Positions 1 to 8,203 of a DNA stretch of 64,000 bases are shown here, one piece after another. The stretch's first letter is position 1. Each line of letters starts with the position of its first letter. Below the pieces are notes generated by a model that was not told where the DNA came from, made no database searches, and saw only the letters and a program-made list of their open reading frames with translations. The position numbers and the translations under genes are program-made. Source of the DNA: Actinoplanes palleronii (GTDB lineage: Bacteria; Actinomycetota; Actinomycetes; Mycobacteriales; Micromonosporaceae); assembly GCF_016862315.1 (NCBI RefSeq), contig NZ_BOMS01000053.1, positions 62,001 to 126,000 on the forward strand, given 5' to 3'.

Positions 1-483
1 GGCGCTGAGGAACAGGTCGCCGGGCAGCGGGCCGGTCGACGTGGTCTGCGCGTACTGCTCGCTGTGCAGCCAGGTCGTTCCGGCCGGTGCGAACGGGGCG
101 AGCTTGGGCCACATGTCGTCCGGCGCGCCGAAGGTGAACGTCGCGCCGGACGGGAGCGGCTTCCAGTCGTACTCGCCGGCCAGCTCGTCGGCGTCGGCCG
201 GGCGCAACCGGATCAGCCCCTCGTAGCGCATGTCGGTCGGTCCCGGGACGTTCCGGTCGCACGGGGTGCCGAGGACCGTCACGTGGTAGTGCACCTCGAG
301 ATAGTCGCCGATGCCGGGCAGCTGGTCCTCGGTCCACCGGTGTGCCGTGTAGACCGTTTCGTTGGCCCCGTCGACCGAGGTGTCACAGGACTCGTCGCTC
401 CTCTGCTGCCAGGCCAGGGGAAGACCACAGGCGAGCAGGGCCAGCACGGTGAGCCCGATCGAAACCTGCACGCCCCGCTTCAC
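1..483 (-). CDS. Secreted or membrane-anchored hypothetical protein, 3' end outside the window
   Basis: Reading from a GTG at 483 gives an open frame to the window edge (161 codons, stop not reached). A GAGG-type ribosome site lies just upstream. The N-terminus is one basic-hydrophobic segment (starting MKRGVQVSIGLTVLALLACG), which fits a signal peptide or signal anchor; a Cys sits at its end but no clear lipobox. The mature part is soluble, with Cys near residues 35 and 72 and a Trp/Pro-rich stretch. I do not recognise the family. Substrate and role are unknown. The next gene on this strand ends at 739, and the gap holds two palindromic elements. Confidence 0.7.
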   Translation of the reverse strand, partial: MKRGVQVSIGLTVLALLACGLPLAWQQRSDESCDTSVDGANETVYTAHRWTEDQLPGIGDYLEVHYHVTVLGTPCDRNVPGPTDMRYEGLIRLRPADADELAGEYDWKPLPSGATFTFGAPDDMWPKLAPFAPAGTTWLHSEQYAQTTSTGPLPGDLFLSA

Positions 484-621
484 CGGCTCCTCACCGCCGC
501 GAGCCTACCCACCCCCGACAACGCCCCCGCCCTTGGTCCTCCCCGCCACCCCGTCCACTCGTGACCTCCCGCCCGCAGCGGTGTCTCGACCCACCTGTGG
601 CCCCCCGGCGTTCCGTGGTGT

Positions 622-736
622 GGCTGGCTTGTAGGGGTGTCTCGGTCTGGTTGTGGCACCCCTGGGGCCCAGCCGGCGGGCCGTGGCTGGGCTGCAGGGG
701 TGTCTCGGCGGGGTTGAGGCACCTCGGGGGCCAGCC
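622..736. repeat. Two tandem imperfect palindromic elements
   Basis: Two copies (622-674 and 685-736) share the pattern GGCTGG, then AGGGGTGTCTC, a short centre, GGCACC and a closing CAGCC. Each can fold into an imperfect hairpin of about 50 bases. The second copy ends two bases from the stop codon of the DUF559 gene, so it lies in that gene's 3' untranslated region and may act as a terminator. Better-preserved relatives occur near 12105 and 46091. The rest of the 484-738 gap shows nothing else I can name. Confidence 0.6.
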
Positions 737-738
737 GG

Positions 739-1350
739 TCAGCTTCGGCGGGCCAGTTCGGCGGCGACCCTCAGCGCGGTCTGGCGGGGGAGGCGGAGCA
801 CGTCGTCAGCCGTGAACTGGAAGACCGTCCAGCCGGCCTCGCGCAGAGCGCCGTACCTGGCGATGTCCCGGCGGAACTGGTCACGCCCCCGGTGATGATC
901 GCCCTCGTACTCGGCGGCCACCTGGGCGAACGGCCAGCCCAGGTCGACTCTGCCGATCAGCCGTCCCCGGTGATCGTGAACCTCGAACTGAGGATGTGGC
1001 GCGGGGACGCCGGCATCGTGCATGAGCAGCCGGAGGCGCGTCTCCATCGGTGACTCGGCACGACTGTCCACCAGACCGAGCACCTCCCGCAGGCGCGCCG
1101 TCTCCGGCCACCGGAAGCGCTGCCTGGCCATCTCGGCAGCGGCGCCGACGTCGAGCGCCGACATTCCGTCGAGCAGGATCAGAGAGTCCACTCGGGCCAG
1201 GCGCCGGCCCAGGTCGAACGCCGTGCGTTCCGGGGTGGTCACCGGCAGCCCGTGGAGAACGGTGAGGTCACCCTCGCCGATGACGGTGTGATGGGTGGAC
1301 ACCCGCGGATGCCGGTTCATCCATGCGTCCCTCGGCGCCACCACCGACAC
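739..1350 (-). CDS. DUF559 (Vsr-like fold) protein, possibly 5'-defective
   Basis: The C-terminal half (residues about 95-203) has the pattern of DUF559 endonuclease-fold proteins: the segments DLGWPFAQVAAEYEGDHH, then QFRRDIARYGALREAGW, with D, E and K/R-type residues spaced as in Vsr-like nucleases. The N-terminal half resembles the long form found in actinomycetes next to AbiEi-type domains. Activity is inferred from the fold only. The first usable start is the GTG at 1350, yet the same frame continues upstream with convincing protein sequence (including GTAIGGPSAAHLWGAELL) to about 1440. An in-frame TAG lies near 1543, and no ATG, GTG or TTG lies between. The gene may therefore be truncated, or use CTG or another rare start. 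Confidence 0.65.
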   Translation of the reverse strand: MSVVAPRDAWMNRHPRVSTHHTVIGEGDLTVLHGLPVTTPERTAFDLGRRLARVDSLILLDGMSALDVGAAAEMARQRFRWPETARLREVLGLVDSRAESPMETRLRLLMHDAGVPAPHPQFEVHDHRGRLIGRVDLGWPFAQVAAEYEGDHHRGRDQFRRDIARYGALREAGWTVFQFTADDVLRLPRQTALRVAAELARRS

Positions 1351-1495
1351 CGGTGGGTCGGGATGCAGGAGTTCGGCACCCCACAGGTGGGCCGCGCTCG
1401 GACCGCCGATCGCCGTTCCGCGCGGGAGGATCAGGCGGACGTGGCGGCGGGGCGCGGTGCGACGGGCGGCTTGCTGGTGGGGGCGGGCGCCGGGG

Positions 1496-2008
1496 TCAGG
1501 GGGTGGGGAGGTCGAGGATGAGGCAGGTGGAGGTGGCGTGGGCTACCAGGCGGCCCTTGGCGTCGGTCAGGCGGGCTTCGGCCAGGGCCGTGCGGCGGCC
1601 GCGCTGCAGGACGGCGCCGGTGCAGGTCAGCGTGCCCGAGTCGACGGTGACGGCGCGGAGGAACTTCACGTTCAGGTCCATGCTGGTGTAGCCGACACCC
1701 ACCGGCAGGGTGGTCTGGACCGAGCAGGCGGCCGCGGTGTCCAGCAGGGTGGAGATGACGCCGCCGTGCACGGTGCCGATCGGGTTGTAGTGGAACTCCT
1801 GCGGGTCGAGCGTGATCGTGACGCTGCCGTCCTCGGCGTGCAGGCTGCTGCCGTCGATCAGCTGGAAGATCGGCGGGGGCGGGACCTCGCCGGCCGACAT
1901 GGCACGGAGGAACTCCAGGCCGCTGAGCTCGGTGAGCAGCTTGACGTGCTCGGACGGGTCCGTCCAGGAGAACGTGCGGGTCCGGGCGGCGGCCTGAGTC
2001 TGTGTCAT
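1496..2008 (-). CDS. PaaI-family hotdog-fold thioesterase
   Basis: This 170-residue protein fits the PaaI/YbgC-like hotdog thioesterases, which hydrolyse acyl- or aryl-CoA esters in the cytosol. The signature is the stretch HYNPIGTVHGGVISTLLDTA, with the HGG loop and the following catalytic Asp, and then DLNVKFLRAV, the usual central strand. I chose the ATG at 2008. The TTG at 2044 would add 12 residues, but it overlaps a TTGACA hexamer that looks like a -35 box. The gene diverges from an HxlR regulator, so it may be that regulator's target. The substrate cannot be told from sequence. Confidence 0.85.
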   Translation of the reverse strand: MTQTQAAARTRTFSWTDPSEHVKLLTELSGLEFLRAMSAGEVPPPPIFQLIDGSSLHAEDGSVTITLDPQEFHYNPIGTVHGGVISTLLDTAAACSVQTTLPVGVGYTSMDLNVKFLRAVTVDSGTLTCTGAVLQRGRRTALAEARLTDAKGRLVAHATSTCLILDLPTP

Positions 2009-2010
2009 GG

Positions 2011-2057
2011 ACGCAGGCTGGCACGGGCTTGCTGCGTCTGTCAACGAGACCTAGCCT
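2011..2057. promoter_or_regulatory. Divergent promoter and operator between thioesterase and HxlR genes
   Basis: On the plus strand TTGCTG (2029-2034) and TAGCCT (2052-2057) are 17 bases apart. This places transcription start at or next to the ATG at 2064, so the HxlR message would be leaderless. On the minus strand TTGACA (2044-2039) is followed 18 bases later by CAGCCT, again pointing to a leaderless start at 2008. The inverted repeat ACGCAG (2011-2016) / CTGCGT (2032-2037) between them is a plausible HxlR operator. All of this is inference from sequence. Confidence 0.4.
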
Positions 2058-2063
2058 CGACGC

Positions 2064-2612
<549 letters not shown>

Positions 2613-2622
2613 ATTCCTGGAA

Positions 2623-4233
2623 ATGCCCGACGAGAAGCCGACGTCCGACGAGAAAACCGGGCCGGACGAGAGGTCGCCACTGCGCGAGCCGGTGTTCCGG
2701 GCGCTCTGGATCGCCGTACTGGCCGGCAACGTCGGCACCTGGATGCAGACCGTCGGCGCGCAGTGGCTCGTCGTCCACCAGCCCGACGCGGCCACCTGGG
2801 TCAGCCTGGTGCAGACCGCGACCATGCTCCCGGTGCTGCTCTTCGCGCTGCCGGCCGGTGCCCTGGCGGACACTCTCGACCGGCGTCGGCTGCTCATCGT
2901 CGTACAAATAGGGCTTTGTGGCATCGCAGCGGTCCTGGCCGTGCTGACGGCCCGGGATGACATCGGTCCGCGGGGTCTGCTGGTCTTCACGTTCCTGCTC
3001 GGGTGCGGTCAGGCGGTGACCCTGCCGTCCTGGCAGGCGGTGATCCCGGAGCTGGTGCCGCACGACCAGCTGCCGTCGGCGTCGGCGCTCGGCGCGGTCA
3101 ATACGAACCTGGCCCGGTCGGCGGGTCCGGCACTGGCCGGGCTGCTCGTCGCGCACTTCGGGTCGGCGGTGGTGTTCGGTCTCAACGCGCTGTCCTTCGC
3201 GGTGTTCGCGGTGGCGCTGCTGCGCTGGCGGCGGGCGCCGAACCCGCCGGCGCGCCATCCCGAGCACTTCGCCTCGGCGCTGCGGGCCGGCGGCCGCTAC
3301 GTCCGCTGGTCGCCGGTGATCCGCCGGATTCTCGGGCGGGTGCTGCTGTTCGTGGTGCCGGGCAGTGTGGTCTGGGGCCTGCTGCCGCTGGTGGCCAGCC
3401 GGGAGCTGCGCATGGGCGCGGACGGCTACGGCCTGCTGCTGGCCGCGCTCGGTGCCGGCGCGATCGCCGGTGCGCTGCTGATGCCGCGGGCCCGCCGGCT
3501 GCTCCGGACCAACCAGATGATCGTCGCGGCGGGCGCCGTCTACGGGGTCGCGCTGCTGGTCACGGCGTTGGTGCCGAACCGGTTCGCGGTGGCGCCGGCG
3601 CTGGTCGGCGCGGGTCTGGCCTGGATGATGCTGGTGTCCCGGATGAACGCGGCGATGCAGCTCTTCCTGCCGAACTGGGTCCGGGCCCGGGCGCTGGCGA
3701 TCTACCAGCTGGTCTTCGCCGGTGGGCAGGCGCTCGGCGCGGTCGCCTGGGGGCAATCGGCACAGGCCTTCGGCCTGCGGCAGACGTTCGGGGTCGCGGC
3801 GGTCCTGATGCTTGCGGGGACGGTGACGGTACGACTATGGCCGGTCCACACGCACGAGGACGAGGACCACAGTCCCGCGGTCTTCTGGGCCGAGCCGCAC
3901 CTGATGCTGCAACCGCACCTGACCGACGGCCCGATCCTGGTCTCCGCGACGTACCGGGTGCCGCCCGCGAACGCCACCGCGTTCGCCGCCGCCATGCTCG
4001 GGTTGCGGGGCTCCCGGCAGCGCACCGGCGCCACCCAGTGGGGACTGTTCCGCGACGGCGCGGACCCGGCGCGGTTCGTCGAGGTCTATCTGGTGCCGAC
4101 GTGGGAGGAGCACCTGCGTCAGCACGAGGGCCGGTTGACCGGCGACGACGAGCAGGCCGAGCAGCGCGCGACGGCGCTCGCCGAGGGTCCGCCGGAGGTC
4201 CGGCACCTGCTGCCGGCGGAGCATTCTGAATAG
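2623..4233 (+). CDS. MFS exporter of the MFS_3 (EntS-like) type with C-terminal soluble domain
   Basis: The first ~410 residues form a 12-helix major facilitator. The helix-2 region carries WMQTVGAQWLV and a GALADTLDRRRLL loop, the MFS motif between helices 2 and 3. This type exports siderophores, drugs or small metabolites by proton antiport. From about residue 415 a ~115-residue soluble part follows (starting near ILVSATYRVPPANATAF). It resembles the dimeric alpha-beta barrel tail found on many actinobacterial MFS_3 proteins. The gene starts 10 bases after the HxlR gene, so co-transcription and control by that regulator are likely. The substrate is unknown. Confidence 0.85.
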   Translation: MPDEKPTSDEKTGPDERSPLREPVFRALWIAVLAGNVGTWMQTVGAQWLVVHQPDAATWVSLVQTATMLPVLLFALPAGALADTLDRRRLLIVVQIGLCGIAAVLAVLTARDDIGPRGLLVFTFLLGCGQAVTLPSWQAVIPELVPHDQLPSASALGAVNTNLARSAGPALAGLLVAHFGSAVVFGLNALSFAVFAVALLRWRRAPNPPARHPEHFASALRAGGRYVRWSPVIRRILGRVLLFVVPGSVVWGLLPLVASRELRMGADGYGLLLAALGAGAIAGALLMPRARRLLRTNQMIVAAGAVYGVALLVTALVPNRFAVAPALVGAGLAWMMLVSRMNAAMQLFLPNWVRARALAIYQLVFAGGQALGAVAWGQSAQAFGLRQTFGVAAVLMLAGTVTVRLWPVHTHEDEDHSPAVFWAEPHLMLQPHLTDGPILVSATYRVPPANATAFAAAMLGLRGSRQRTGATQWGLFRDGADPARFVEVYLVPTWEEHLRQHEGRLTGDDEQAEQRATALAEGPPEVRHLLPAEHSE

Positions 4234-4302
4234 CCGGATGTTTCGTTTTTGTTCCGCTTAATCTCAACAGTGGCCCGCGCGGGCCCCTGCTGAGGAGGCA
4301 CG

Positions 4303-5187
4303 GTGGACGCCCGGTTGTTGATCATGGGAGGCGCCGCCGGACCGGAGCTGCTCGTCCGGTTCGTGGAGCTGGCCGGGGGCGTCGCCGCGCGGATCGTGGT
4401 GATCGCGACCGCCAGTGAACAGCCGGAGACCGCCGAGGCGCACTACGTCGACGCGTTCACCTCGCGGGGCGCCGGCCGGGTCCGCGCGCTGCGCCTGGCC
4501 ACCCGGGCCGACGCGAACGCGCCCGCGGCCGCCACCGCGCTGCGGGACGCCACCGGGATCTTCTTCACCGGCGGTGACCAGGAACGGATCACCTCGGTGC
4601 TGGGCGGCACCGCCACCGACTCGCTGCTGCAGGAGCTGGTGGCGAGCGGCGCGGTGCTGCTCGGCGGGACCAGCGCGGGCGCGGCCATGATGTCGGCCAC
4701 CATGATCGTCGGCGGGGACGGGCCGGGGGTGACCGCGGCGAGCGTGCGGACCGGTCCCGGCCTGGAGTTCCTGCCCGGCGTGCTGATCGACCAGCACTTC
4801 GCCCAGCGTGGGCGGCTCAACCGGCTGCTCAGCGCGGTGGCCCGGTACCCGCACGAGCTCGGTCTGGGCATCGACGAGGACACCGCGATCCTCACCGACG
4901 GCGACCGGTTCGAGGTGCTCGGCAGCGGCGCGGTCACCGTCGTCGACGCCGGGGCGGCCTCCGACATCCGGGTACCGAGGACCGGGCCGATCGCCCTCGC
5001 CGGGGCGTTGATCCACGTGCTGCCGGCCGGGCACACCTTCCACCTGACCGGCCGCAAGCCGGGGATCGGGGACTCGCATGAAGATCGAGAGCCTGCGTCG
5101 CCTGCGCGGCCCCAACGTGTACCTGTCCCGGCCGGCGGTGGTGGCCCGGCTCCGGCTGGAGGAGCTGACCGGCCGGGAGACGTCTGA
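4303..5187 (+). CDS. cphB: Cyanophycinase
   Basis: This is a serine exopeptidase of family S51 that releases beta-Asp-Arg dipeptides from cyanophycin in the cytosol. The nucleophile is Ser124 in GGTSAGAAM. FFTGGDQERI and the LIDQHFAQRGR segment are also family signatures. The GTG start follows an ideal AGGAGG site, and a 14-base GC palindrome (4272-4285) lies just upstream. Family-like sequence ends near residue 258. The last ~36 residues are Pro/Gly/Arg-rich and are read entirely inside the first 110 bases of cphA in another frame. That tail is probably a by-product of a lost stop codon. Overlap with cphA suggests coupled translation. Confidence 0.92.
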   Translation: MDARLLIMGGAAGPELLVRFVELAGGVAARIVVIATASEQPETAEAHYVDAFTSRGAGRVRALRLATRADANAPAAATALRDATGIFFTGGDQERITSVLGGTATDSLLQELVASGAVLLGGTSAGAAMMSATMIVGGDGPGVTAASVRTGPGLEFLPGVLIDQHFAQRGRLNRLLSAVARYPHELGLGIDEDTAILTDGDRFEVLGSGAVTVVDAGAASDIRVPRTGPIALAGALIHVLPAGHTFHLTGRKPGIGDSHEDREPASPARPQRVPVPAGGGGPAPAGGADRPGDV

Positions 5188-7828
5188 CGTCACCGGGTTC
5201 ACCGAGCGGCTGCTGCGGGCGCTGCCCGGGCTGGCCGAGCACCACTGCGCGGCGGGCGCGGCGGGCGGGTTCGTCAGCCGGCTGCGCGGCGGTACGTACT
5301 TCGGGCACGTCACCGAGCACGTCTGCCTGGAGCTGTCCCAGCTGATCGGCCGGGACGTGAGCTTCGGCCGTACCGTGTCGGCCGGCGAACCCGGCAGCTA
5401 CGACGTGATCCTGGAGTGCCCGGTCGACGAGTCCCCGGAGTCCCGGGTGCCGGGCGAGTTGCTGGAAGCCGCGGTCGACCTGGTCCTGGCCACCCACGCC
5501 GGGCAGGCCGGCGGCACACCGGCGGCCCGGCTCGAGGAACTGGCCGCGTTCGCCGAGCGGGAGGCGACCGGGCCGAGCACCCGGGCGATCATCGCGGCCG
5601 CCCGCCGCCGGGGCATCCCGGTCGAACGGTTCGACGACCTCAGCCTTGTCCGGCTGGGCTGGGGCACCCGGCGGCGGATGGCCTGGGCCGCGATGACCGA
5701 CCGGACCAGCGGGGTGGGCATCGACATCGCCGGCGACAAGCACGTCACCCGGCGGCTGCTCGGCGAGGCCGGCATCCCGGTGGCGGCCGGTGGCGCGGCC
5801 GGCTCGCCGGGGGAGGCGGTACGACTGCTGCGCGACCTGGGCGGCCCGGTGGTGGTGAAACCCCGGCACGGCAGCCAGGGCCGGCACGTGGCGCTCGGCC
5901 TGACCACGCCCGGCGAGGTGGAACGGGCCTGCCGGGACGCGGGCGGCGACGTGGTGGTGGAACGGCAGCTGGACGGCCGGGACTACCGGGTGCTGATGGT
6001 GGCCGGCGAGATGGTGGCCGCCGCCGAGCGGATCGCCGCGCACGTGGTCGGCGACGGCCGGTCCACCCTGGCCGAGCTGGTCGGGCTGACCAACGCCGAC
6101 CCGCGCCGCGGTGTCGGGCACTCCCGGGTGCTGACCCGGCTGACCCTGGACGCGGAGGCCCTGCGGCTGGCCGGCCGGGAGCCCGCCGACGTGCCGGCCG
6201 ACGGCGAGACGGTCTGGCTGCGCGAGGGCGCCAACCTGTCGACCGGCGGGACCAGCCGGGACGTCACCGACCGGGTGCACCCGGACGTCACCCGGCTGTG
6301 CCAGCGGGTCGCCGCCCTGGTCGGGCTGGACATCGCCGGGATCGACCTGCGGCTGCCGGACATCGCCGCGCCGCTGCCACCGACCGGTGAGGACGAGCCG
6401 ACGGCCGGCGTGATCGAGGTGAACGCGGTGCCCGGGCTGCGGATGCACCTGGCCCCGGTCCGCGGCCGGGCCCGGGACGTGGGCGACGCGATCGTCCGGG
6501 CGATGTTCCCGGGCGGCTCCGACGGGCGGATCCCGACCGTCGCGGTGACCGGCACCAACGGCAAGACCACGGTGACCCGGCTGGCCGCGCACCTGCTCGG
6601 CGGCAACGGCCGTACGGTCGGCACGACCACCACCGACGGCGTGTTCGTGGACGGCCGGGCGATCCACCTGGCCGACGCCACCGGCCCGCGCTCGGCGCAG
6701 CAGGTGCTCGGTGACCCGCAGGTCGAGGTGGCGGTGCTGGAGACGGCGCGCGGCGGGCTGCTGCGGCGCGGGCTCGGCTACGACTGGTCGGACGTCGGAG
6801 TGATCACCAACATCACCGCCGACCACCTGGGCCAGGACGGGCTCGACGCGATCGAGGACCTGGCGCACGTCAAGGCGGTGGTCGCCGAACGGGTCCGGGA
6901 CGGCGGCACGCTCGTGCTGAACGTCGACGACCCGTGGGTGCGCAGCCTGCCCGGCCGGCCCCGGGTACGCGCCGACCGCAAGCGCCTGGTGTGGTTCGGG
7001 CTGGACCCGGCCAACCCGGTGCTCACCGAGCACCTGGGCCGGGGCGGTACGGCGTATGTCCTGCAGGACGGCTGGCTGGTGCAGGCCACCGGCGCCCGTC
7101 GGACGCCGCTGCTGCGGTCGGCGGAGGTGCCCGGGGCGTACGGCGGCGCCGCCCCGCACGCCGTCGCCAACGCCCTGGCGGCGATCGCCGCGGCCCGGGC
7201 CCTGGGCGCGCGGACCGAGACGGTGGCCGCCCGGCTCGGCGAGTTCGAGCCGGCCGTGGACAACCCGGGCCGGGGCACCCTGCTGCGACTCGGCGACGTC
7301 TCGATCTTCCTGGACTACGCGCACAACCCGGCCGCGCTCGCCACCACGCTGCGCACCCTGCACCGGCTCTGGGGCGCGGACCGCTGCGTGGCCGCCGTGA
7401 CGCTGCCCGGCGACCGCCGTGACGACCTGCTGGCCGCCTCGGCGCAGATCCTGGCGGACGGGTTGACCCGGGCGGTGCTCTACGACGACGGCGACACCCG
7501 GGGGCGTGCCCCGGGGGAGGTGTCCACCCTGGTGGAACGCGAGATGCGGTCGCGTCGGCCGTTGATCCGGGCGGCCCGTGCGGAGGGCTTCCGGGACGCG
7601 GTGACCGCCGGGCTGGGCCTGACCGCGCCGGGCGAGGTGCTGCTGGTGATCTATGAGAAGTGGGCGCCGATGCGGGCGTTCCTCGAGGAGCTCGGCGCGG
7701 TTCCGGCGGGCACGCACCCGGTGCTGCCGAGCACCCCGGCGGTGCGGGCGATGCCGCAGGTCGGGCGAGATCTCACCGGGAGTGCTCCGATGGTGTCAAA
7801 GAGTGTGACAGATCATGGACATTCTTGA
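5078..7828 (+). CDS. cphA: Cyanophycin synthetase
   Basis: This 916-residue protein polymerises Asp and Arg into multi-L-arginyl-poly-L-aspartate, using two ATP per step, to make a cytosolic nitrogen store. The N-terminal domain (to about 160) is followed by an ATP-grasp domain that adds Asp; GGPVVVKPRHGSQGRHV is its nucleotide-binding loop. From about 485 comes a Mur-ligase-like domain that adds Arg, with the P-loop GTNGKTT at 492-498 and a NITADHLGQDG segment. Length matches the family. It starts inside cphB. Synthesis and breakdown genes in one operon imply tight post-translational control of turnover, which is inference. Confidence 0.95.
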   Translation: MKIESLRRLRGPNVYLSRPAVVARLRLEELTGRETSDVTGFTERLLRALPGLAEHHCAAGAAGGFVSRLRGGTYFGHVTEHVCLELSQLIGRDVSFGRTVSAGEPGSYDVILECPVDESPESRVPGELLEAAVDLVLATHAGQAGGTPAARLEELAAFAEREATGPSTRAIIAAARRRGIPVERFDDLSLVRLGWGTRRRMAWAAMTDRTSGVGIDIAGDKHVTRRLLGEAGIPVAAGGAAGSPGEAVRLLRDLGGPVVVKPRHGSQGRHVALGLTTPGEVERACRDAGGDVVVERQLDGRDYRVLMVAGEMVAAAERIAAHVVGDGRSTLAELVGLTNADPRRGVGHSRVLTRLTLDAEALRLAGREPADVPADGETVWLREGANLSTGGTSRDVTDRVHPDVTRLCQRVAALVGLDIAGIDLRLPDIAAPLPPTGEDEPTAGVIEVNAVPGLRMHLAPVRGRARDVGDAIVRAMFPGGSDGRIPTVAVTGTNGKTTVTRLAAHLLGGNGRTVGTTTTDGVFVDGRAIHLADATGPRSAQQVLGDPQVEVAVLETARGGLLRRGLGYDWSDVGVITNITADHLGQDGLDAIEDLAHVKAVVAERVRDGGTLVLNVDDPWVRSLPGRPRVRADRKRLVWFGLDPANPVLTEHLGRGGTAYVLQDGWLVQATGARRTPLLRSAEVPGAYGGAAPHAVANALAAIAAARALGARTETVAARLGEFEPAVDNPGRGTLLRLGDVSIFLDYAHNPAALATTLRTLHRLWGADRCVAAVTLPGDRRDDLLAASAQILADGLTRAVLYDDGDTRGRAPGEVSTLVEREMRSRRPLIRAARAEGFRDAVTAGLGLTAPGEVLLVIYEKWAPMRAFLEELGAVPAGTHPVLPSTPAVRAMPQVGRDLTGSAPMVSKSVTDHGHS

Positions 7829-8203
7829 TCTCTCTGCGTAGTGATCGGATGACCCATCGTGCATTTATCCACGATGGAGTGACCAGGTAGTTGAAACCGC
7901 AAGTTCCGACGAAGCGGGCAATCCCCGGGCGCGGTCGTGGCACTCCGTGATCACGCGATTGCGGAAAGCGCATTCCTGTCCGTTCGGGTACCTGCACGCG
8001 TCGTTCGACCGATCCCACTGACGGTGATGAAACCCTGGTAGACCGCCTCATCCTGGCTCGAACTGATGACCGATAGGGACTAACATCCTCGCCGTCGATG
8101 GGGGATGCTCGGAGTCCGATGGTGGGGGCCCGACTCGCCCGGCGTCGGGCGGCATGGCGGTGCGGCCCGGTGTCTTCTTCTTCAAGCGCGCATGTGGGGG
8201 CAC
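7829..8203. other. Intergenic region with one perfect inverted repeat
   Basis: No gene is supported here. The 8-base arms CCATCGTG and CACGATGG (7854-7877) flank an 8-base AT-rich loop. This may be a weak terminator for cphA or a protein-binding site. An open frame runs into the kinase gene from 8105, but that extension does not look like kinase N-terminus. A TAACAT sequence near 8080 could be a -10 box, without a convincing -35. Confidence 0.4.

Noticed and set aside
8105..8203. 33-residue N-terminal extension of the kinase at 8204
   Set aside because: No ribosome site, unlike kinase N-termini, and the ATG at 8204 has GGGGG upstream.
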